34,032 bases of DNA. Origin: Mycolicibacterium sp. GTDB taxonomy: Bacteria > Actinomycetota > Actinomycetes > Mycobacteriales > Mycobacteriaceae. Under the pieces are notes generated by a model that searched no databases, was not told the origin of the DNA, and saw only the letters and a program-made list of their open reading frames with translations. Below are positions 1 through 7,933 of this stretch, in pieces; position 1 is the stretch's first letter; every line of letters begins with the position of its first letter. The translations under genes and the position numbers were made by a program. The stretch spans positions 1 through 34,032 of the forward strand of contig NZ_JAFMJZ010000018.1 of the NCBI RefSeq assembly GCF_017853185.1. The letters run 5' to 3'.

Positions 1-106
1 TGCGCAGCATCCGGTTCGGGATCGGGTAGTCCTCGGTCGCGTCGGCGGCGGCCGGAACTGCGGTCAGCAGCAGGGCCGCCAGGAACGCCGGAACCAGTGC
101 GCGCAT
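1..106 (-). CDS. Secreted protein, N-terminal part (cut by window edge)
   Basis: Only the first 35 codons lie in the window, read leftward from an ATG at 106-104. They encode a classical Sec signal peptide: Met-Arg, then a hydrophobic stretch rich in Ala and Leu (about residues 4-18), an Ala-x-Ala-like cleavage region (AVPAAADA), and a mature start DATEDYPIPNRML. This mature start resembles small exported mycobacterial proteins of the DUF5078 type, but that is a recollection and the rest of the gene is missing. The start codon overlaps the TGA of the preceding zinc-ribbon gene by one base (TGATG), so the two genes are probably translationally coupled in one transcript. The function is unknown. 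Confidence 0.75.
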   Translation of the reverse strand, partial: MRALVPAFLAALLLTAVPAAADATEDYPIPNRMLR

Positions 107-282
107 CAGCCCTTCTTCCAGAACATCCAGCGCGGCTTGGGCGCCGCCGCCATCTCGGCGGCGGAGTGCTTGCCGCCGCACCAGTCAGCGGCCGGCACGC
201 CGGCCTTGACCATCTCGATGTGCTGGCCGCAACCGGCCCAGGTGGTCTTTCCGCAGACGCGGCACTTGGTGGCTCGACACAT
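106..282 (-). CDS. Small Cys/His-rich zinc-ribbon-like protein
   Basis: A 58-residue cytoplasmic protein with no signal peptide. Cysteines fall at residues 2, 7, 10, 18 and 35 (CRVCGKTTWAGCGQH core), with His 21 and His 39, and the tail is basic and aromatic (PKPRWMFWKKG). The CxxC and CGQH groups suggest a metal-binding knuckle. Similar short MCR-x-CxxCGKTTWAGCGQH proteins are widespread but uncharacterised, to my knowledge. The ATG at 282 is chosen over an in-frame start at 315 because GGAGAGGAAA lies just upstream at Shine-Dalgarno distance and because 315 falls inside the putative operator. The gene overlaps the downstream secreted-protein gene and diverges from mmpS across a region with CsoR-like palindromes, so a link to metal or thiol stress is plausible but unproven. 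Confidence 0.8.
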   Translation of the reverse strand: MCRATKCRVCGKTTWAGCGQHIEMVKAGVPAADWCGGKHSAAEMAAAPKPRWMFWKKG

Positions 283-314
283 GGGATTTCCTCTCCGTTC
301 AGGTAATCGCAGCA

Positions 315-328
315 TACCCCCTTGGGTA
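315..328. promoter_or_regulatory. CsoR/RicR-like operator box 1 (over zinc-ribbon promoter)
   Basis: The palindrome TACCC-CCTT-GGGTA, with flanking bases extending it to ATACCC...GGGTAT, resembles the TACCC/GGGTA operators of CsoR-family copper (or sulfide) repressors. Known RicR sites, as I remember them, have five central bases; this one has four. On the minus strand its right arm runs into TATGCT (316-311), a good mycobacterial -10 element (TANNNT) for the zinc-ribbon gene starting at 282. Binding would therefore block that promoter. No CsoR-family gene is in the window. Confidence 0.6.
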
Positions 329-336
329 TTCGCATA

Positions 337-350
337 TACCGTAGGGGGTA
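337..350. promoter_or_regulatory. CsoR/RicR-like operator box 2 (over mmpS promoter)
   Basis: TACCG-TAGG-GGGTA has the same 14-bp geometry as box 1 and its centre is 22 bp away, about two helical turns. On the plus strand the right arm leads directly into TATGGT (349-354), a TANNNT -10 element. The predicted transcript would start near 361, only a few bases before the mmpS GTG at 366 or ATG at 369. The two boxes thus mirror each other, GGGGGTATGCT leftward and GGGGGTATGGT rightward. Confidence 0.6.
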
Positions 351-365
351 TGGTATTACTAGGGC

Positions 366-821
366 GTGATGAAGAGATCCCTCGCGGCGGCCGCCGGTCT
401 TCTCAAGCGATATTGGGTGCTCACCATGGTCCTGGTGGCGCTGGCCTCCGGGGCCGCGGTGGTCAGCCGGTTGCGCACCTTCTTCGACTCCGACAGGCCC
501 TACACCGCGGCCCCACTCCCGGCCGACGTGCTGGAGCCGACCAACGTCAAGCGGGTCACCTACCAGATCGTGGGGCCGCCGAATGCCGCCGGCCGGGTCA
601 GCTACCTCGACGTCAACGGCAAGACCATGGAAGCGGGCTTCACCGAGCTGCCGTGGTCGGTGACCGTGAGCACCACCGACCCGGGCGTGCTGGCCAACGT
701 CGTCGCCCAGGGCGACACCGCCGCACTGGGCTGCCGGATCCTGGTGAACGACAAGCTGGTGGCCGAGGACTACTCCGAGGGCCGTGACGCCCAGGCCTTC
801 TGTCTGGACAAGGCAGCATGA
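366..821 (+). CDS. MmpS family membrane protein
   Basis: A 151-residue protein with the MmpS layout: a short basic N-terminus, one transmembrane helix (about residues 16-35, YWVLTMVLVALASGAAVV), then a periplasmic beta-sandwich-like domain with the family pattern VxYxIxG...G..SYLDxxG and two cysteines near the C-terminus (GCRILVND, AFCLDK) likely to form a disulfide. MmpS proteins act as periplasmic accessory subunits of MmpL transporters. The start could be GTG 366 or ATG 369; the close -10 at 349-354 and the lack of a clear Shine-Dalgarno suggest a leaderless or nearly leaderless mRNA. Its stop overlaps the mmpL start (ATGA), the usual mmpS-mmpL arrangement. The closest M. tuberculosis types are the MmpS4/MmpS5 class; I cannot tell which. 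Confidence 0.9.
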   Translation: MMKRSLAAAAGLLKRYWVLTMVLVALASGAAVVSRLRTFFDSDRPYTAAPLPADVLEPTNVKRVTYQIVGPPNAAGRVSYLDVNGKTMEAGFTELPWSVTVSTTDPGVLANVVAQGDTAALGCRILVNDKLVAEDYSEGRDAQAFCLDKAA

Positions 822-3790
822 GCACGCACGCCAAGGACAAGACCACCGGGATCCCGCGCACCATCCGCACCCTCGCGGTGCCGATCATCCTGATCTGGGT
901 GGCCTACACCGCAGCGGTGAATCTGCTTGTCCCCCAGGTCGAGAAGGTCGGCATGGCCAACGCCGTGTCGATGTCGCCGCAGGACGCCCCCGCGGTGATC
1001 GCCGCCAAGCGGATGGGTGCGAAGTTCCAAGAATCCACCTCCGACAGCATCGCGATGGTGGTCCTCGTCGGAGACGAGCCGCTCGGCGAGGACGCGCACC
1101 GCTACTACGGCACGCTCGTCGACAAGTTCGAGAACGACAAGAAGCATGTGCAGCACGTCCAGAACTTCTGGGGCGACCCGATCACCGCCGCCGGCGTTCA
1201 GAGCAGCGACGGCAAGGCCGCCTACGTCCAGCTCAACCTGGCCGGCGATCAGGGCAGCACCCAGGGCAACAAATCGGTGGACGCCGTCCGCGAGATCATC
1301 CGCGAGACCCCGCCCCCGGCCGGACTGCAGGCTTACGTCACCGGTCCGGCGCCGCTGACCACCGATTCCCTCGAGGCCAGCGACAGCGGCATGATCAAGA
1401 TGACCGTCGTCACGATGATCGTGATCACCATCATGCTGGCCATCGTCTACCGCTCGGTCAGCACGGTGCTGCTGATCCTGGCCATCGTGGGCATCGAAAT
1501 GGGTTCCGCCCGTGGCACTGTCGCGGTGATCGGCAAGCTCGGCCTGATGGACTTCTCGACGTTCTCGGTCCCGCTGATGACCGCATTGGCAATCGCCGCC
1601 GGCACCGACTATGCGATCTTCCTGATCGGCCGCTATCACGAGGCGCGGCAGAACGGCGAGGATCCGGAGTCCGCGTACTACACCGCCTTCCACGGGGTGG
1701 GCCACGTCATCCTCGGCTCGGGTCTGACCATCGCGGGCGCCATGCTGACGCTGCGCCTGACCCGGCTGTCCTACTTCAACTCGCTGGCCTACCCGTCGGC
1801 GCTGGCGCTGATCGTCGTGGTCGCGGCGGCGATGACGGTGGCGCCGGCGATCCTGGTGGTGGCCAGTCGCCGTGGTCTGCTCGATCCCAAGCGGATGATG
1901 AAGACCAAGGGATGGCGCAAGGTCGGCACGGCCACGGTGCGCTGGCCCAAGCCGATCCTCGCGGTGGCGACCTCCGTCGTCCTGCTCGGCATCCTCGCCA
2001 TGATCGGCTACAAGACCAGCTACGACGACCGGCGCTACATCCCTGCCGACGTCCCGGCCAACCTCGGCTACGCCGCGGCCGAGAAGCACTTCAGCACCGC
2101 CCGGCTCAACCCGGACATCCTCACCATCGAGACCGACCACGACATGCGCAACCCCACAGACATGATCGTTCTGGACCGGATCACCAAGGCGCTGTTCAGG
2201 ATTCGCGGCATCGCGATGGTGCAGGGCATCACCCGACCGCTGGGATCGCCGATCGCGCACAGCTCGATCCCGTACCAGATCAGCATGTCCTCGGTGCCGA
2301 TCACGCAGAACCTGCAGTTCCTCAAGCAGCGGGTCGGCGACATCAGCGGCATGTCCGATGAACTCGGCGCGATGATCGGGTCGATGACCGAGATGCAGAA
2401 TCTGATGAACCGGATGTCGACGGCGATGAACACCACCGTCGAGTCGGCGAACGGGATGGTGGCGTCCGGACAGCGCAGCGTCGCGGACATGAACGTGATG
2501 AAGGCCACCCTCGACCGGATGCGTGACCGGGTCGCCGACTTCGACGACGCCGTCCGGCCGATCCGGAACTACTTCTACTGGGAACCGCACTGCCTGAACA
2601 TCACCGTGTGTGAGGGCATCAAGGCGGCGTTCGACGCCACCGACGGCGTCTCGCAGTTCAGCGACAACATGGCCGCACTGCAGACCGACATGACCGCGAT
2701 GATCGGCGGGATGGACCAGATGGTCGGCGGGATGGGCGACATGAACGTCCTCTTCCCGAAGATGACCGCCCAGTTCGCACCGATCATCGCCACCGCCACC
2801 GCGATGCAGGGCACGCTGGCGACCATCCACAGCAGTTTCGGCGGGCTCATCGAGCAGATGCAGCAGATGACCGACACCGCGACGGCGATGGGGCAGGCGT
2901 TCGACGCGTCCAAGAGCGACGACTACTTCTATCTGCCGCCGGAGGTGTTCGCCAATCCGGACTTCCAGAAGGGCCTCAAACTCTTCCTGTCGCCGGACGG
3001 CAAGGCGGCGCGGCTGATCATCACCCATGATGTGAACCCCGCGTCGGAGGAGGGCATCTCGGTGGTCGACGACGAACTCGTCGCGGCGCATGAGGCGGTG
3101 AAGGGGACCTCGCTGGCCGGCGCGGACATCTATCTGGCCGGGACGGCCGCAACCTACCGGGACGTGCAGACCGGTGCCAGGTACGACACCATGATCGCCG
3201 CCTTCGCCGCGCTGACGCTGATCTTCATCGTGATGCTCGTCATCACCCGTGCACTGGTGGCCTCGATGGTGATCGTCGGGACGGTGGTCATCTCACTGGG
3301 CGCCGCGTTCGGGTTGTCGGTGTTCATCTTCGAGCGCATCGTCGGCGTCGAACTGAACTGGATCGTGCTGGCGTTCGCGGTGATCATCCTGATGGCCGTG
3401 GGGTCGGACTACAACCTGCTGCTGGTGTCCCGGTTCAAGGAGGAGATCGGCGCCGGCATCAACACCGGCATCATTCGCTCGATGGGCAGCACCGGCACCG
3501 TGGTCACCGCGGCCGGCCTGGTGTTCGCATTCACCATGGGGTCGATGATCTCCGGCGATCTGTTCAACGTCGGCCAAGGCGGTATGACGATCGGTATCGG
3601 CCTACTGCTCGACACCCTGATCGTGCGCTCGCTGATGACCCCTTCGATCGCGGCCATCCTCGGCCCGTGGTTCTGGTGGCCGCTGAAGGTGCGCTCACGC
3701 CCGTCGTATTCCGAGCGGATGCACCACGTGACCAGACGCCAGGCGCAGTTCGAGGACATCTTCAATCCGGAACATTCGGGGGCAAGCTAG
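818..3790 (+). CDS. MmpL family RND transporter
   Basis: 990 residues, within the usual MmpL range. The first transmembrane helix is at about residues 17-37, followed by a periplasmic porter domain. The first RND helical block carries GTDYAIFLIGRYHEAR at about residue 262 and the second carries GSDYNLLLVSRFKEE at about residue 862; the Asp-Tyr pairs in both are the conserved proton-relay positions of MmpL proteins. The long Met-rich periplasmic insertion (about residues 480-700, with many MxxM and QMxxM patterns) is predicted to be coiled-coil, as in MmpL4/MmpL5-type proteins that export siderophores or drugs. Substrate specificity cannot be read from sequence. It overlaps mmpS by 4 bp, and its TAG stop shares a CTAG tetramer with the convergent dprA stop, leaving no room for a terminator. 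No Rv0678-like regulator is adjacent; the upstream control looks CsoR-like instead. Confidence 0.95.
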   Translation: MSTHAKDKTTGIPRTIRTLAVPIILIWVAYTAAVNLLVPQVEKVGMANAVSMSPQDAPAVIAAKRMGAKFQESTSDSIAMVVLVGDEPLGEDAHRYYGTLVDKFENDKKHVQHVQNFWGDPITAAGVQSSDGKAAYVQLNLAGDQGSTQGNKSVDAVREIIRETPPPAGLQAYVTGPAPLTTDSLEASDSGMIKMTVVTMIVITIMLAIVYRSVSTVLLILAIVGIEMGSARGTVAVIGKLGLMDFSTFSVPLMTALAIAAGTDYAIFLIGRYHEARQNGEDPESAYYTAFHGVGHVILGSGLTIAGAMLTLRLTRLSYFNSLAYPSALALIVVVAAAMTVAPAILVVASRRGLLDPKRMMKTKGWRKVGTATVRWPKPILAVATSVVLLGILAMIGYKTSYDDRRYIPADVPANLGYAAAEKHFSTARLNPDILTIETDHDMRNPTDMIVLDRITKALFRIRGIAMVQGITRPLGSPIAHSSIPYQISMSSVPITQNLQFLKQRVGDISGMSDELGAMIGSMTEMQNLMNRMSTAMNTTVESANGMVASGQRSVADMNVMKATLDRMRDRVADFDDAVRPIRNYFYWEPHCLNITVCEGIKAAFDATDGVSQFSDNMAALQTDMTAMIGGMDQMVGGMGDMNVLFPKMTAQFAPIIATATAMQGTLATIHSSFGGLIEQMQQMTDTATAMGQAFDASKSDDYFYLPPEVFANPDFQKGLKLFLSPDGKAARLIITHDVNPASEEGISVVDDELVAAHEAVKGTSLAGADIYLAGTAATYRDVQTGARYDTMIAAFAALTLIFIVMLVITRALVASMVIVGTVVISLGAAFGLSVFIFERIVGVELNWIVLAFAVIILMAVGSDYNLLLVSRFKEEIGAGINTGIIRSMGSTGTVVTAAGLVFAFTMGSMISGDLFNVGQGGMTIGIGLLLDTLIVRSLMTPSIAAILGPWFWWPLKVRSRPSYSERMHHVTRRQAQFEDIFNPEHSGAS

Positions 3791-4935
3791 GTACGGTCAC
3801 GCGCCAGCCGCCACCTCCCCTCCTGACATTCGATGAGGCCGGCGATCTCCAGCATCGCCAGCGGACCCAGGACGCTGGTGGGCGGCAGCCCTGCCGCGAC
3901 AGCGATCTGGTCGGGCGTGCGTGCTCCACGACCGGGCAGCGCCTCGTACACGGTGAGTTCGGTCTCGCTCAGCCCGTCCAGCGGAGTGCTCGGGCGCGGC
4001 TGTTCGTCGGCGAACTCCCCTGCGTGGCCGATGATTTCGACGATCTCGTCGGCGCGGGTGACCAGTTCGGCACCCGAGCGGATCAGTGCGTGGCAGCCTG
4101 CCGAGGCCGTCGAGGTGACCGGGCCGGGCACCGCGCACACCACCCGGCCGAGGCCTCGAGCCCAGGCCGCCGTGCTGGCCGCACCGCTGCGAAGACCGGC
4201 CTCGACCACCACGGTCGCCGAGGAGAGTGCGGCCACCAACCGGTTGCGGGTGAGGAACCGGTACCGGGCCGGCCGGATGCCCGGCGGATACTCGCTGAGC
4301 AGTAGTCCCTCGCGGCTGATCCGGTGCAGCAGTGCGGAATGGCCGGCCGGGTAGAGCACGTCGACTCCCCCGGCCAGCACCGCCACCGTCAGCCCCTCGG
4401 CGGCCAGGGTCGCGCGGTGTGCGGTCCCATCGATGCCGTACGCGCCGCCGGAGACCACGACTACGTCGCGTTCGACCAGTCCGGCCGACAACTCGGCGGC
4501 CATGTGGTCACCGTAGGCGGTCGCTGCCCGGGTCCCGACGATCGCGGCTGCCCGTTCGGTGACCTCGTCCAGCCTGGCCGGACCGATGGCCCACAACGCC
4601 AGCGGAGGCCGGCCCTGGGGCTTGTCGCGCACCGGAACCCCACCGAAGGAGGTGAAAGCCAGCAGCGGCCATTCGTCATCGTCGGCGGTGATCAGCCGCC
4701 CGCCCCTACGGTGCAGCAGCTCGAGATCCTCAGCGGCACAGTCCAGATCGCGCCGCCCCTCGGTTCGGCGCGCCAGCTCGGGTGCGACGTCGCCGCGACG
4801 GATCCGCTGCGCGGCCTCCTCGGGACCGGCCTGGTTCACCAGGGCGGCGAGTTCGGCGCAGGGCGCCTCGGCGACGCGGGACAGATAGGCCCAGGCCCGC
4901 AGGCGGGCCCCATCCACGGAAACCCGGTCGGTCAT
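3787..4935 (-). CDS. dprA: DNA processing protein DprA
   Basis: 382 residues, orthologous by position and sequence to Rv2896c. DprA binds single-stranded DNA and loads RecA during natural transformation. Visible motifs are the Rossmann-like SGGAYGIDGTAH at 162-173, RFLTRNRLVAALS at 226-238, and a GAASTAAWA segment at 251-259. A C-terminal DprA winged-helix domain spans about 321-382. The ATG at 4935 overlaps the stop of comM (ATGA), so the gene is translated with comM. A longer upstream frame exists but runs antisense-free only inside comM, so it is not used. Mycobacteria are not generally known to be naturally competent, so the cellular role here is uncertain. Confidence 0.93.
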   Translation of the reverse strand: MTDRVSVDGARLRAWAYLSRVAEAPCAELAALVNQAGPEEAAQRIRRGDVAPELARRTEGRRDLDCAAEDLELLHRRGGRLITADDDEWPLLAFTSFGGVPVRDKPQGRPPLALWAIGPARLDEVTERAAAIVGTRAATAYGDHMAAELSAGLVERDVVVVSGGAYGIDGTAHRATLAAEGLTVAVLAGGVDVLYPAGHSALLHRISREGLLLSEYPPGIRPARYRFLTRNRLVAALSSATVVVEAGLRSGAASTAAWARGLGRVVCAVPGPVTSTASAGCHALIRSGAELVTRADEIVEIIGHAGEFADEQPRPSTPLDGLSETELTVYEALPGRGARTPDQIAVAAGLPPTSVLGPLAMLEIAGLIECQEGRWRLARDRT

Positions 4936-6443
4936 GGCGTGATCCCGGTCTGCCGGAAGCTCAACGCGATGGCCACGTCGTCGACACCGGGCACCGTGCG
5001 GCCGCCCAGATCGGCCAGCGTCCACGCCATTCGCAGCGATCGGTCGAGGCCGCGGATGCTGATGATCCCGCGGTCCAGTGCCTTTCTCAGCGGCGCCATC
5101 GTGGCGGTGTCGAGACGAAAGTACCGGCGCAGCACCGATCCGCTGACCTCGGCGTTGGTGGTGAAGTCGTATGGGCGCCAACGGTCGGCGGCGGCCGCCC
5201 GGGCGTTGGCCACCCGGGCCCGCACCTGCGCACTGGATTCCGAGGCCTCCGGCGCGAAGGCTCCGGAGCGAGCCGTGTGCATCTGCACCCTGAGGTCGAC
5301 CCGGTCGAGTAACGGACCGGACAGCTTGCCCATGTAGCGGCGCCGTTGCGGTGGCGAACAGACGCAGTCCCGCGGGTCGGTCGGCGCGCACGGGCACGGG
5401 TTGGCGGCGAGCACCAACTGGAAGCGCGCCGGGTAGCGGGCCACCCCGTCGCGGCGGGCGATCCGGATCTCGCCGTCCTCCAGAGGCGTTCGAAGGGCTT
5501 CCAGTGCGCTGGTTCCCATCTCGGCGCACTCATCGAGGAAGAGCACCCCGCGGTGCGCTCTGCTGACCGCCCCCGGCCTGGCCATCCCCGAACCGCCACC
5601 CACCAGTGCGGCCACGCTGGATGAGTGATGTGGGGCGATGAACGGCGGCCGGGTGATGAGCGGAGTCTGCGGGGAGAGCGTGCCGGCCACCGAGTGGATG
5701 GCGGTAACCTCCAGTGCCTCGCTCTCGATGAGATCGGGCAGCAGACCCGGAAGTCGTTGCGCCAGCATTGTTTTCCCGACTCCGGGCGGTCCGGTGAGCA
5801 TGATGTGATGGGCGCCCGCGGCGGCCACCTCGACGGCGAAGCGGGCCTGGCTCTGGCCCAGCACGTCGGCCAGATCCGCCGTCTGCTCCTCGGCCGGTGG
5901 CGGTAGATCGACCCGGCCGTCGAGACCGGTGCCCGCGTCCAGCCAGTGCAGCAGGCCGCGCAGCGTGCGAACCCCGAACACCTCGATCCCGTCGACGAGG
6001 CTGGCCTCGGCGAGGTTGTCCACCGGGACGATGACCGACGGCCAGCCCTGAGTCTTGGCGGCCAGCACCGCGGGCAGTACACCATTGACCGGGCGCACCC
6101 TGCCGTCGAGTGCGAGTTCACCCAGCAGCACCGTCTTCTCCAGCCGGTGCCACGGTGTGCGCCGGCCCGCCGCGAGGATCGCCGAGGCCAGGGCGATGTC
6201 GTACAGGGAGCCGGTCTTGGGCAGCGTCGCCGGGGACAGCGCCAGCGTGAGCCGCTGCATCGGCCAGTCCTTGCCGCAGTTGGTGATGGCCGCCCGGACC
6301 CGGTCGCGGGACTCCTGCAGGGCGGCGTCGGGCAGGCCGACCAGATGCACACCGGGCAACCCGGAGGTGATGTCGGCTTCGATCTCGACGATGTCGCCGT
6401 CCAGTCCTCGCACCGCGACTGAGAACGCCCGGCCCAGTGCCAT
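4932..6443 (-). CDS. comM: YifB/ComM family AAA+ ATPase (Mg-chelatase-like)
   Basis: 503 residues with the full YifB/ComM layout: an N-terminal S5/Lon-protease-like fold (about 1-170, starting ALGRAFSVAVRGLDG), then a Mg-chelatase-type AAA+ module with Walker A GPPGVGKT at 218-225, Walker B VLFLDE at 300-305 and the cysteine-rich NPCPC...CVC segment at about 348-362, and a C-terminal lid. ComM of Haemophilus/Vibrio is a branch-migration helicase that widens recombination tracts during transformation. The ATG at 6443 is chosen because conserved sequence begins there. It lies between yraN (16 bp upstream) and dprA (4 bp overlap), the same order as Rv2898c-Rv2897c-Rv2896c. Confidence 0.93.
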   Translation of the reverse strand: MALGRAFSVAVRGLDGDIVEIEADITSGLPGVHLVGLPDAALQESRDRVRAAITNCGKDWPMQRLTLALSPATLPKTGSLYDIALASAILAAGRRTPWHRLEKTVLLGELALDGRVRPVNGVLPAVLAAKTQGWPSVIVPVDNLAEASLVDGIEVFGVRTLRGLLHWLDAGTGLDGRVDLPPPAEEQTADLADVLGQSQARFAVEVAAAGAHHIMLTGPPGVGKTMLAQRLPGLLPDLIESEALEVTAIHSVAGTLSPQTPLITRPPFIAPHHSSSVAALVGGGSGMARPGAVSRAHRGVLFLDECAEMGTSALEALRTPLEDGEIRIARRDGVARYPARFQLVLAANPCPCAPTDPRDCVCSPPQRRRYMGKLSGPLLDRVDLRVQMHTARSGAFAPEASESSAQVRARVANARAAAADRWRPYDFTTNAEVSGSVLRRYFRLDTATMAPLRKALDRGIISIRGLDRSLRMAWTLADLGGRTVPGVDDVAIALSFRQTGITP

Positions 6444-6459
6444 CAGAGCACCCCGGCCA

Positions 6460-6825
6460 TCAGCCGATCCCCCGGATATGCAGCAACTCGGGTTCGCGCG
6501 AGCGTCCGATGCGCACCCCGACCACATCGAGGCGGATCTGCGCCCAGCGCTGATCCTGTCCGGCCAGCCACAGCCCGGCCAGCCGGCGCAGCCGTCGTAC
6601 CTTCGCCGGTGTGACGGCCTGCTCGACTCCACCGAAGCCGTCGCCGGTGCGGGTCTTCACTTCGACGAAGACGAGAGTGTCGGAGCCGTCGGCGGCGATC
6701 ACGTCGAGTTCGCCGTAGCGGCAGCGCCAGTTGCGCGCCAGGATCGCCAAGCCGAGTCCGCAGAGGTGGTCGACGGCGACCTGCTCCCCCAGCGCGCCGA
6801 TTTCGTTGCGGCTGAATGTTGTCAT
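6460..6825 (-). CDS. YraN/UPF0102 endonuclease-like protein
   Basis: 121 residues from ATG 6825; an in-frame start 14 codons upstream is possible but lies outside the conserved region. The restriction-endonuclease-like core is clear: an N-terminal GALGEQVAVDHL with Glu 14, RCRYGELDVIA with Asp 41, and FVEVKTRTGDGFGG with the E-x-K pair at 55-57. These are the PD-(D/E)xK-type metal-binding positions of the YraN family, whose biochemical role is not well established. Genomic association with comM and dprA, as in Rv2898c, suggests a role in DNA processing or recombination. The RimM/rnhB block starts after a 92-bp gap upstream. Confidence 0.9.
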   Translation of the reverse strand: MTTFSRNEIGALGEQVAVDHLCGLGLAILARNWRCRYGELDVIAADGSDTLVFVEVKTRTGDGFGGVEQAVTPAKVRRLRRLAGLWLAGQDQRWAQIRLDVVGVRIGRSREPELLHIRGIG

Positions 6826-6917
6826 GCCGCCAGCGTCAGTCGGGACGGTGACGGAACGCGACACCACCGCGACGACAGGCCCGGGTTATCCCCAGCGCCT
6901 CAACGATGCACAGCCGG

Positions 6918-7223
6918 CTACTCCGGCAGGCGCAGCTCCGGCTTCTCGACCTCTTCGATGTTGACGTCCTTGAAGGTGATCACCCTGACCTGCTTGACGA
7001 ACCGGGCCGGGCGGTACATGTCCCACACCCAGGCGTCGGCCAGCCGCAACTCGAAGTAGACCTCGCCGTCGGCGTTGCGGGGCACCAACTCGACACTGTT
7101 GGCCAGGTAGAACCGGCGCTCGGTCTCCACGACGTAGCTGAACTGCGCGACGATGTCCTTGTACTCGCGGTACAGCGACAGCTCCATCTCGGTTTCGTAC
7201 TTCTCGAGATCTTCGGCACTCAT
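6918..7223 (-). CDS. DUF2469 family conserved actinobacterial protein
   Basis: A 101-residue acidic cytoplasmic protein starting [20 protein letters not shown] and ending VEKPELRLPE, matching Rv2901c and the actinobacterial DUF2469 family. It has no signal peptide, membrane helix or recognisable catalytic motif. The YFELRLADAWVWDMYRP centre is highly conserved in the family. Its ATG (7223) overlaps the TGA of rnhB by one base (TGATG), so it is the last gene of the rplS-lepB-rnhB transcript. In M. tuberculosis fdhD and fdhF lie between this gene and the yraN homologue; here they are absent and only 92 bp separate the two. Function unknown. Confidence 0.92.
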   Translation of the reverse strand: MSAEDLEKYETEMELSLYREYKDIVAQFSYVVETERRFYLANSVELVPRNADGEVYFELRLADAWVWDMYRPARFVKQVRVITFKDVNIEEVEKPELRLPE

Positions 7224-7933
7224 CAGCTCAGCTGTCCTTCTGTCCGGGCCGTATCAAACGGGGTACCACCATCATGTCGCACCGCGAACTCCGTCACCCG
7301 CCGGACGTTGATGAACGATTGCCGGTGTTGGGCACACGGTCCCCGTTCGGCCAGCGCCGCGGTATGGGCCGCGGTGCTGTAACCCTTGTGCTCGGCGAAG
7401 CCGTAACCAGGGTGTTCGTCCTCCATCGCGATCATCAGCCGGTCCCGGGTGACTTTGGCCAGCACGCTGGCCGCGGCGATGCAGGCCGCCGCCGCGTCCC
7501 CGCTGACCACCGGCAGCGACGGCACCGGCAGCCCGGGTACCCGGAAGCCGTCGGAGAGCACGTAGCCGGGCCGCAACGACAGGCCGGCGACCGCGCGCCG
7601 CATCCCCTCGATATTGGCCGCGTGCACACCGTAGCGGTCCACCTCGGCGGCCGGGATCAGCACCACGTGGTAGGCCACCGCGTAGCGGCGGATCAGGGGA
7701 AACAGTTCCTCACGGGCCTTGGCGGTCAGCTTCTTCGAATCGTCGAGGGCGGCCAGGGAATCAAACCGGTTCGGTCCCAGCACGCACGCCGCGATGACCA
7801 GGGGGCCGGCACAGGCGCCACGTCCCACCTCGTCGACGCCGGCCACCGGGCCCAGACCGTTGCGGTACAGCGCCGACTCCAGCGTCCGCAGCCCCGAGGA
7901 GCGCCGGATGACTGTGCGCGGCGGCCACATCAT
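7223..7933 (-). CDS. rnhB: Ribonuclease HII
   Basis: About 236 residues. RNase HII nicks 5' of ribonucleotides embedded in DNA and removes RNA from RNA-DNA hybrids. The first catalytic motif is [15 protein letters not shown] (Asp 34, Glu 35), followed by [15 protein letters not shown] (Asp about 65), and a third acidic position in [36 protein letters not shown] is also typical. The ATG at 7933 is chosen because it overlaps the lepB stop (TGATG); the next codon is also ATG and could serve. A TTG further upstream would extend the protein into lepB and is unlikely. Orthologue of Rv2902c. Confidence 0.93.
   Translation of the reverse strand: MMWPPRTVIRRSSGLRTLESALYRNGLGPVAGVDEVGRGACAGPLVIAACVLGPNRFDSLAALDDSKKLTAKAREELFPLIRRYAVAYHVVLIPAAEVDRYGVHAANIEGMRRAVAGLSLRPGYVLSDGFRVPGLPVPSLPVVSGDAAAACIAAASVLAKVTRDRLMIAMEDEHPGYGFAEHKGYSTAAHTAALAERGPCAQHRQSFINVRRVTEFAVRHDGGTPFDTARTEGQLS

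Noticed and set aside
770-3091. A 773-codon open frame on the minus strand antisense to mmpL, rich in His, Arg, Asp and Gly
   Set aside because: It is a typical GC-driven shadow of the mmpL frame: no recognisable family, biased composition, and it lies completely opposite a clear RND transporter.
4932-5529. A longer DprA frame reaching up to 5529 on the minus strand
   Set aside because: The extra 198 codons lie inside comM in another frame and are Arg/Gly/Pro-rich; the ATG at 4935 with an ATGA overlap fits the family length.
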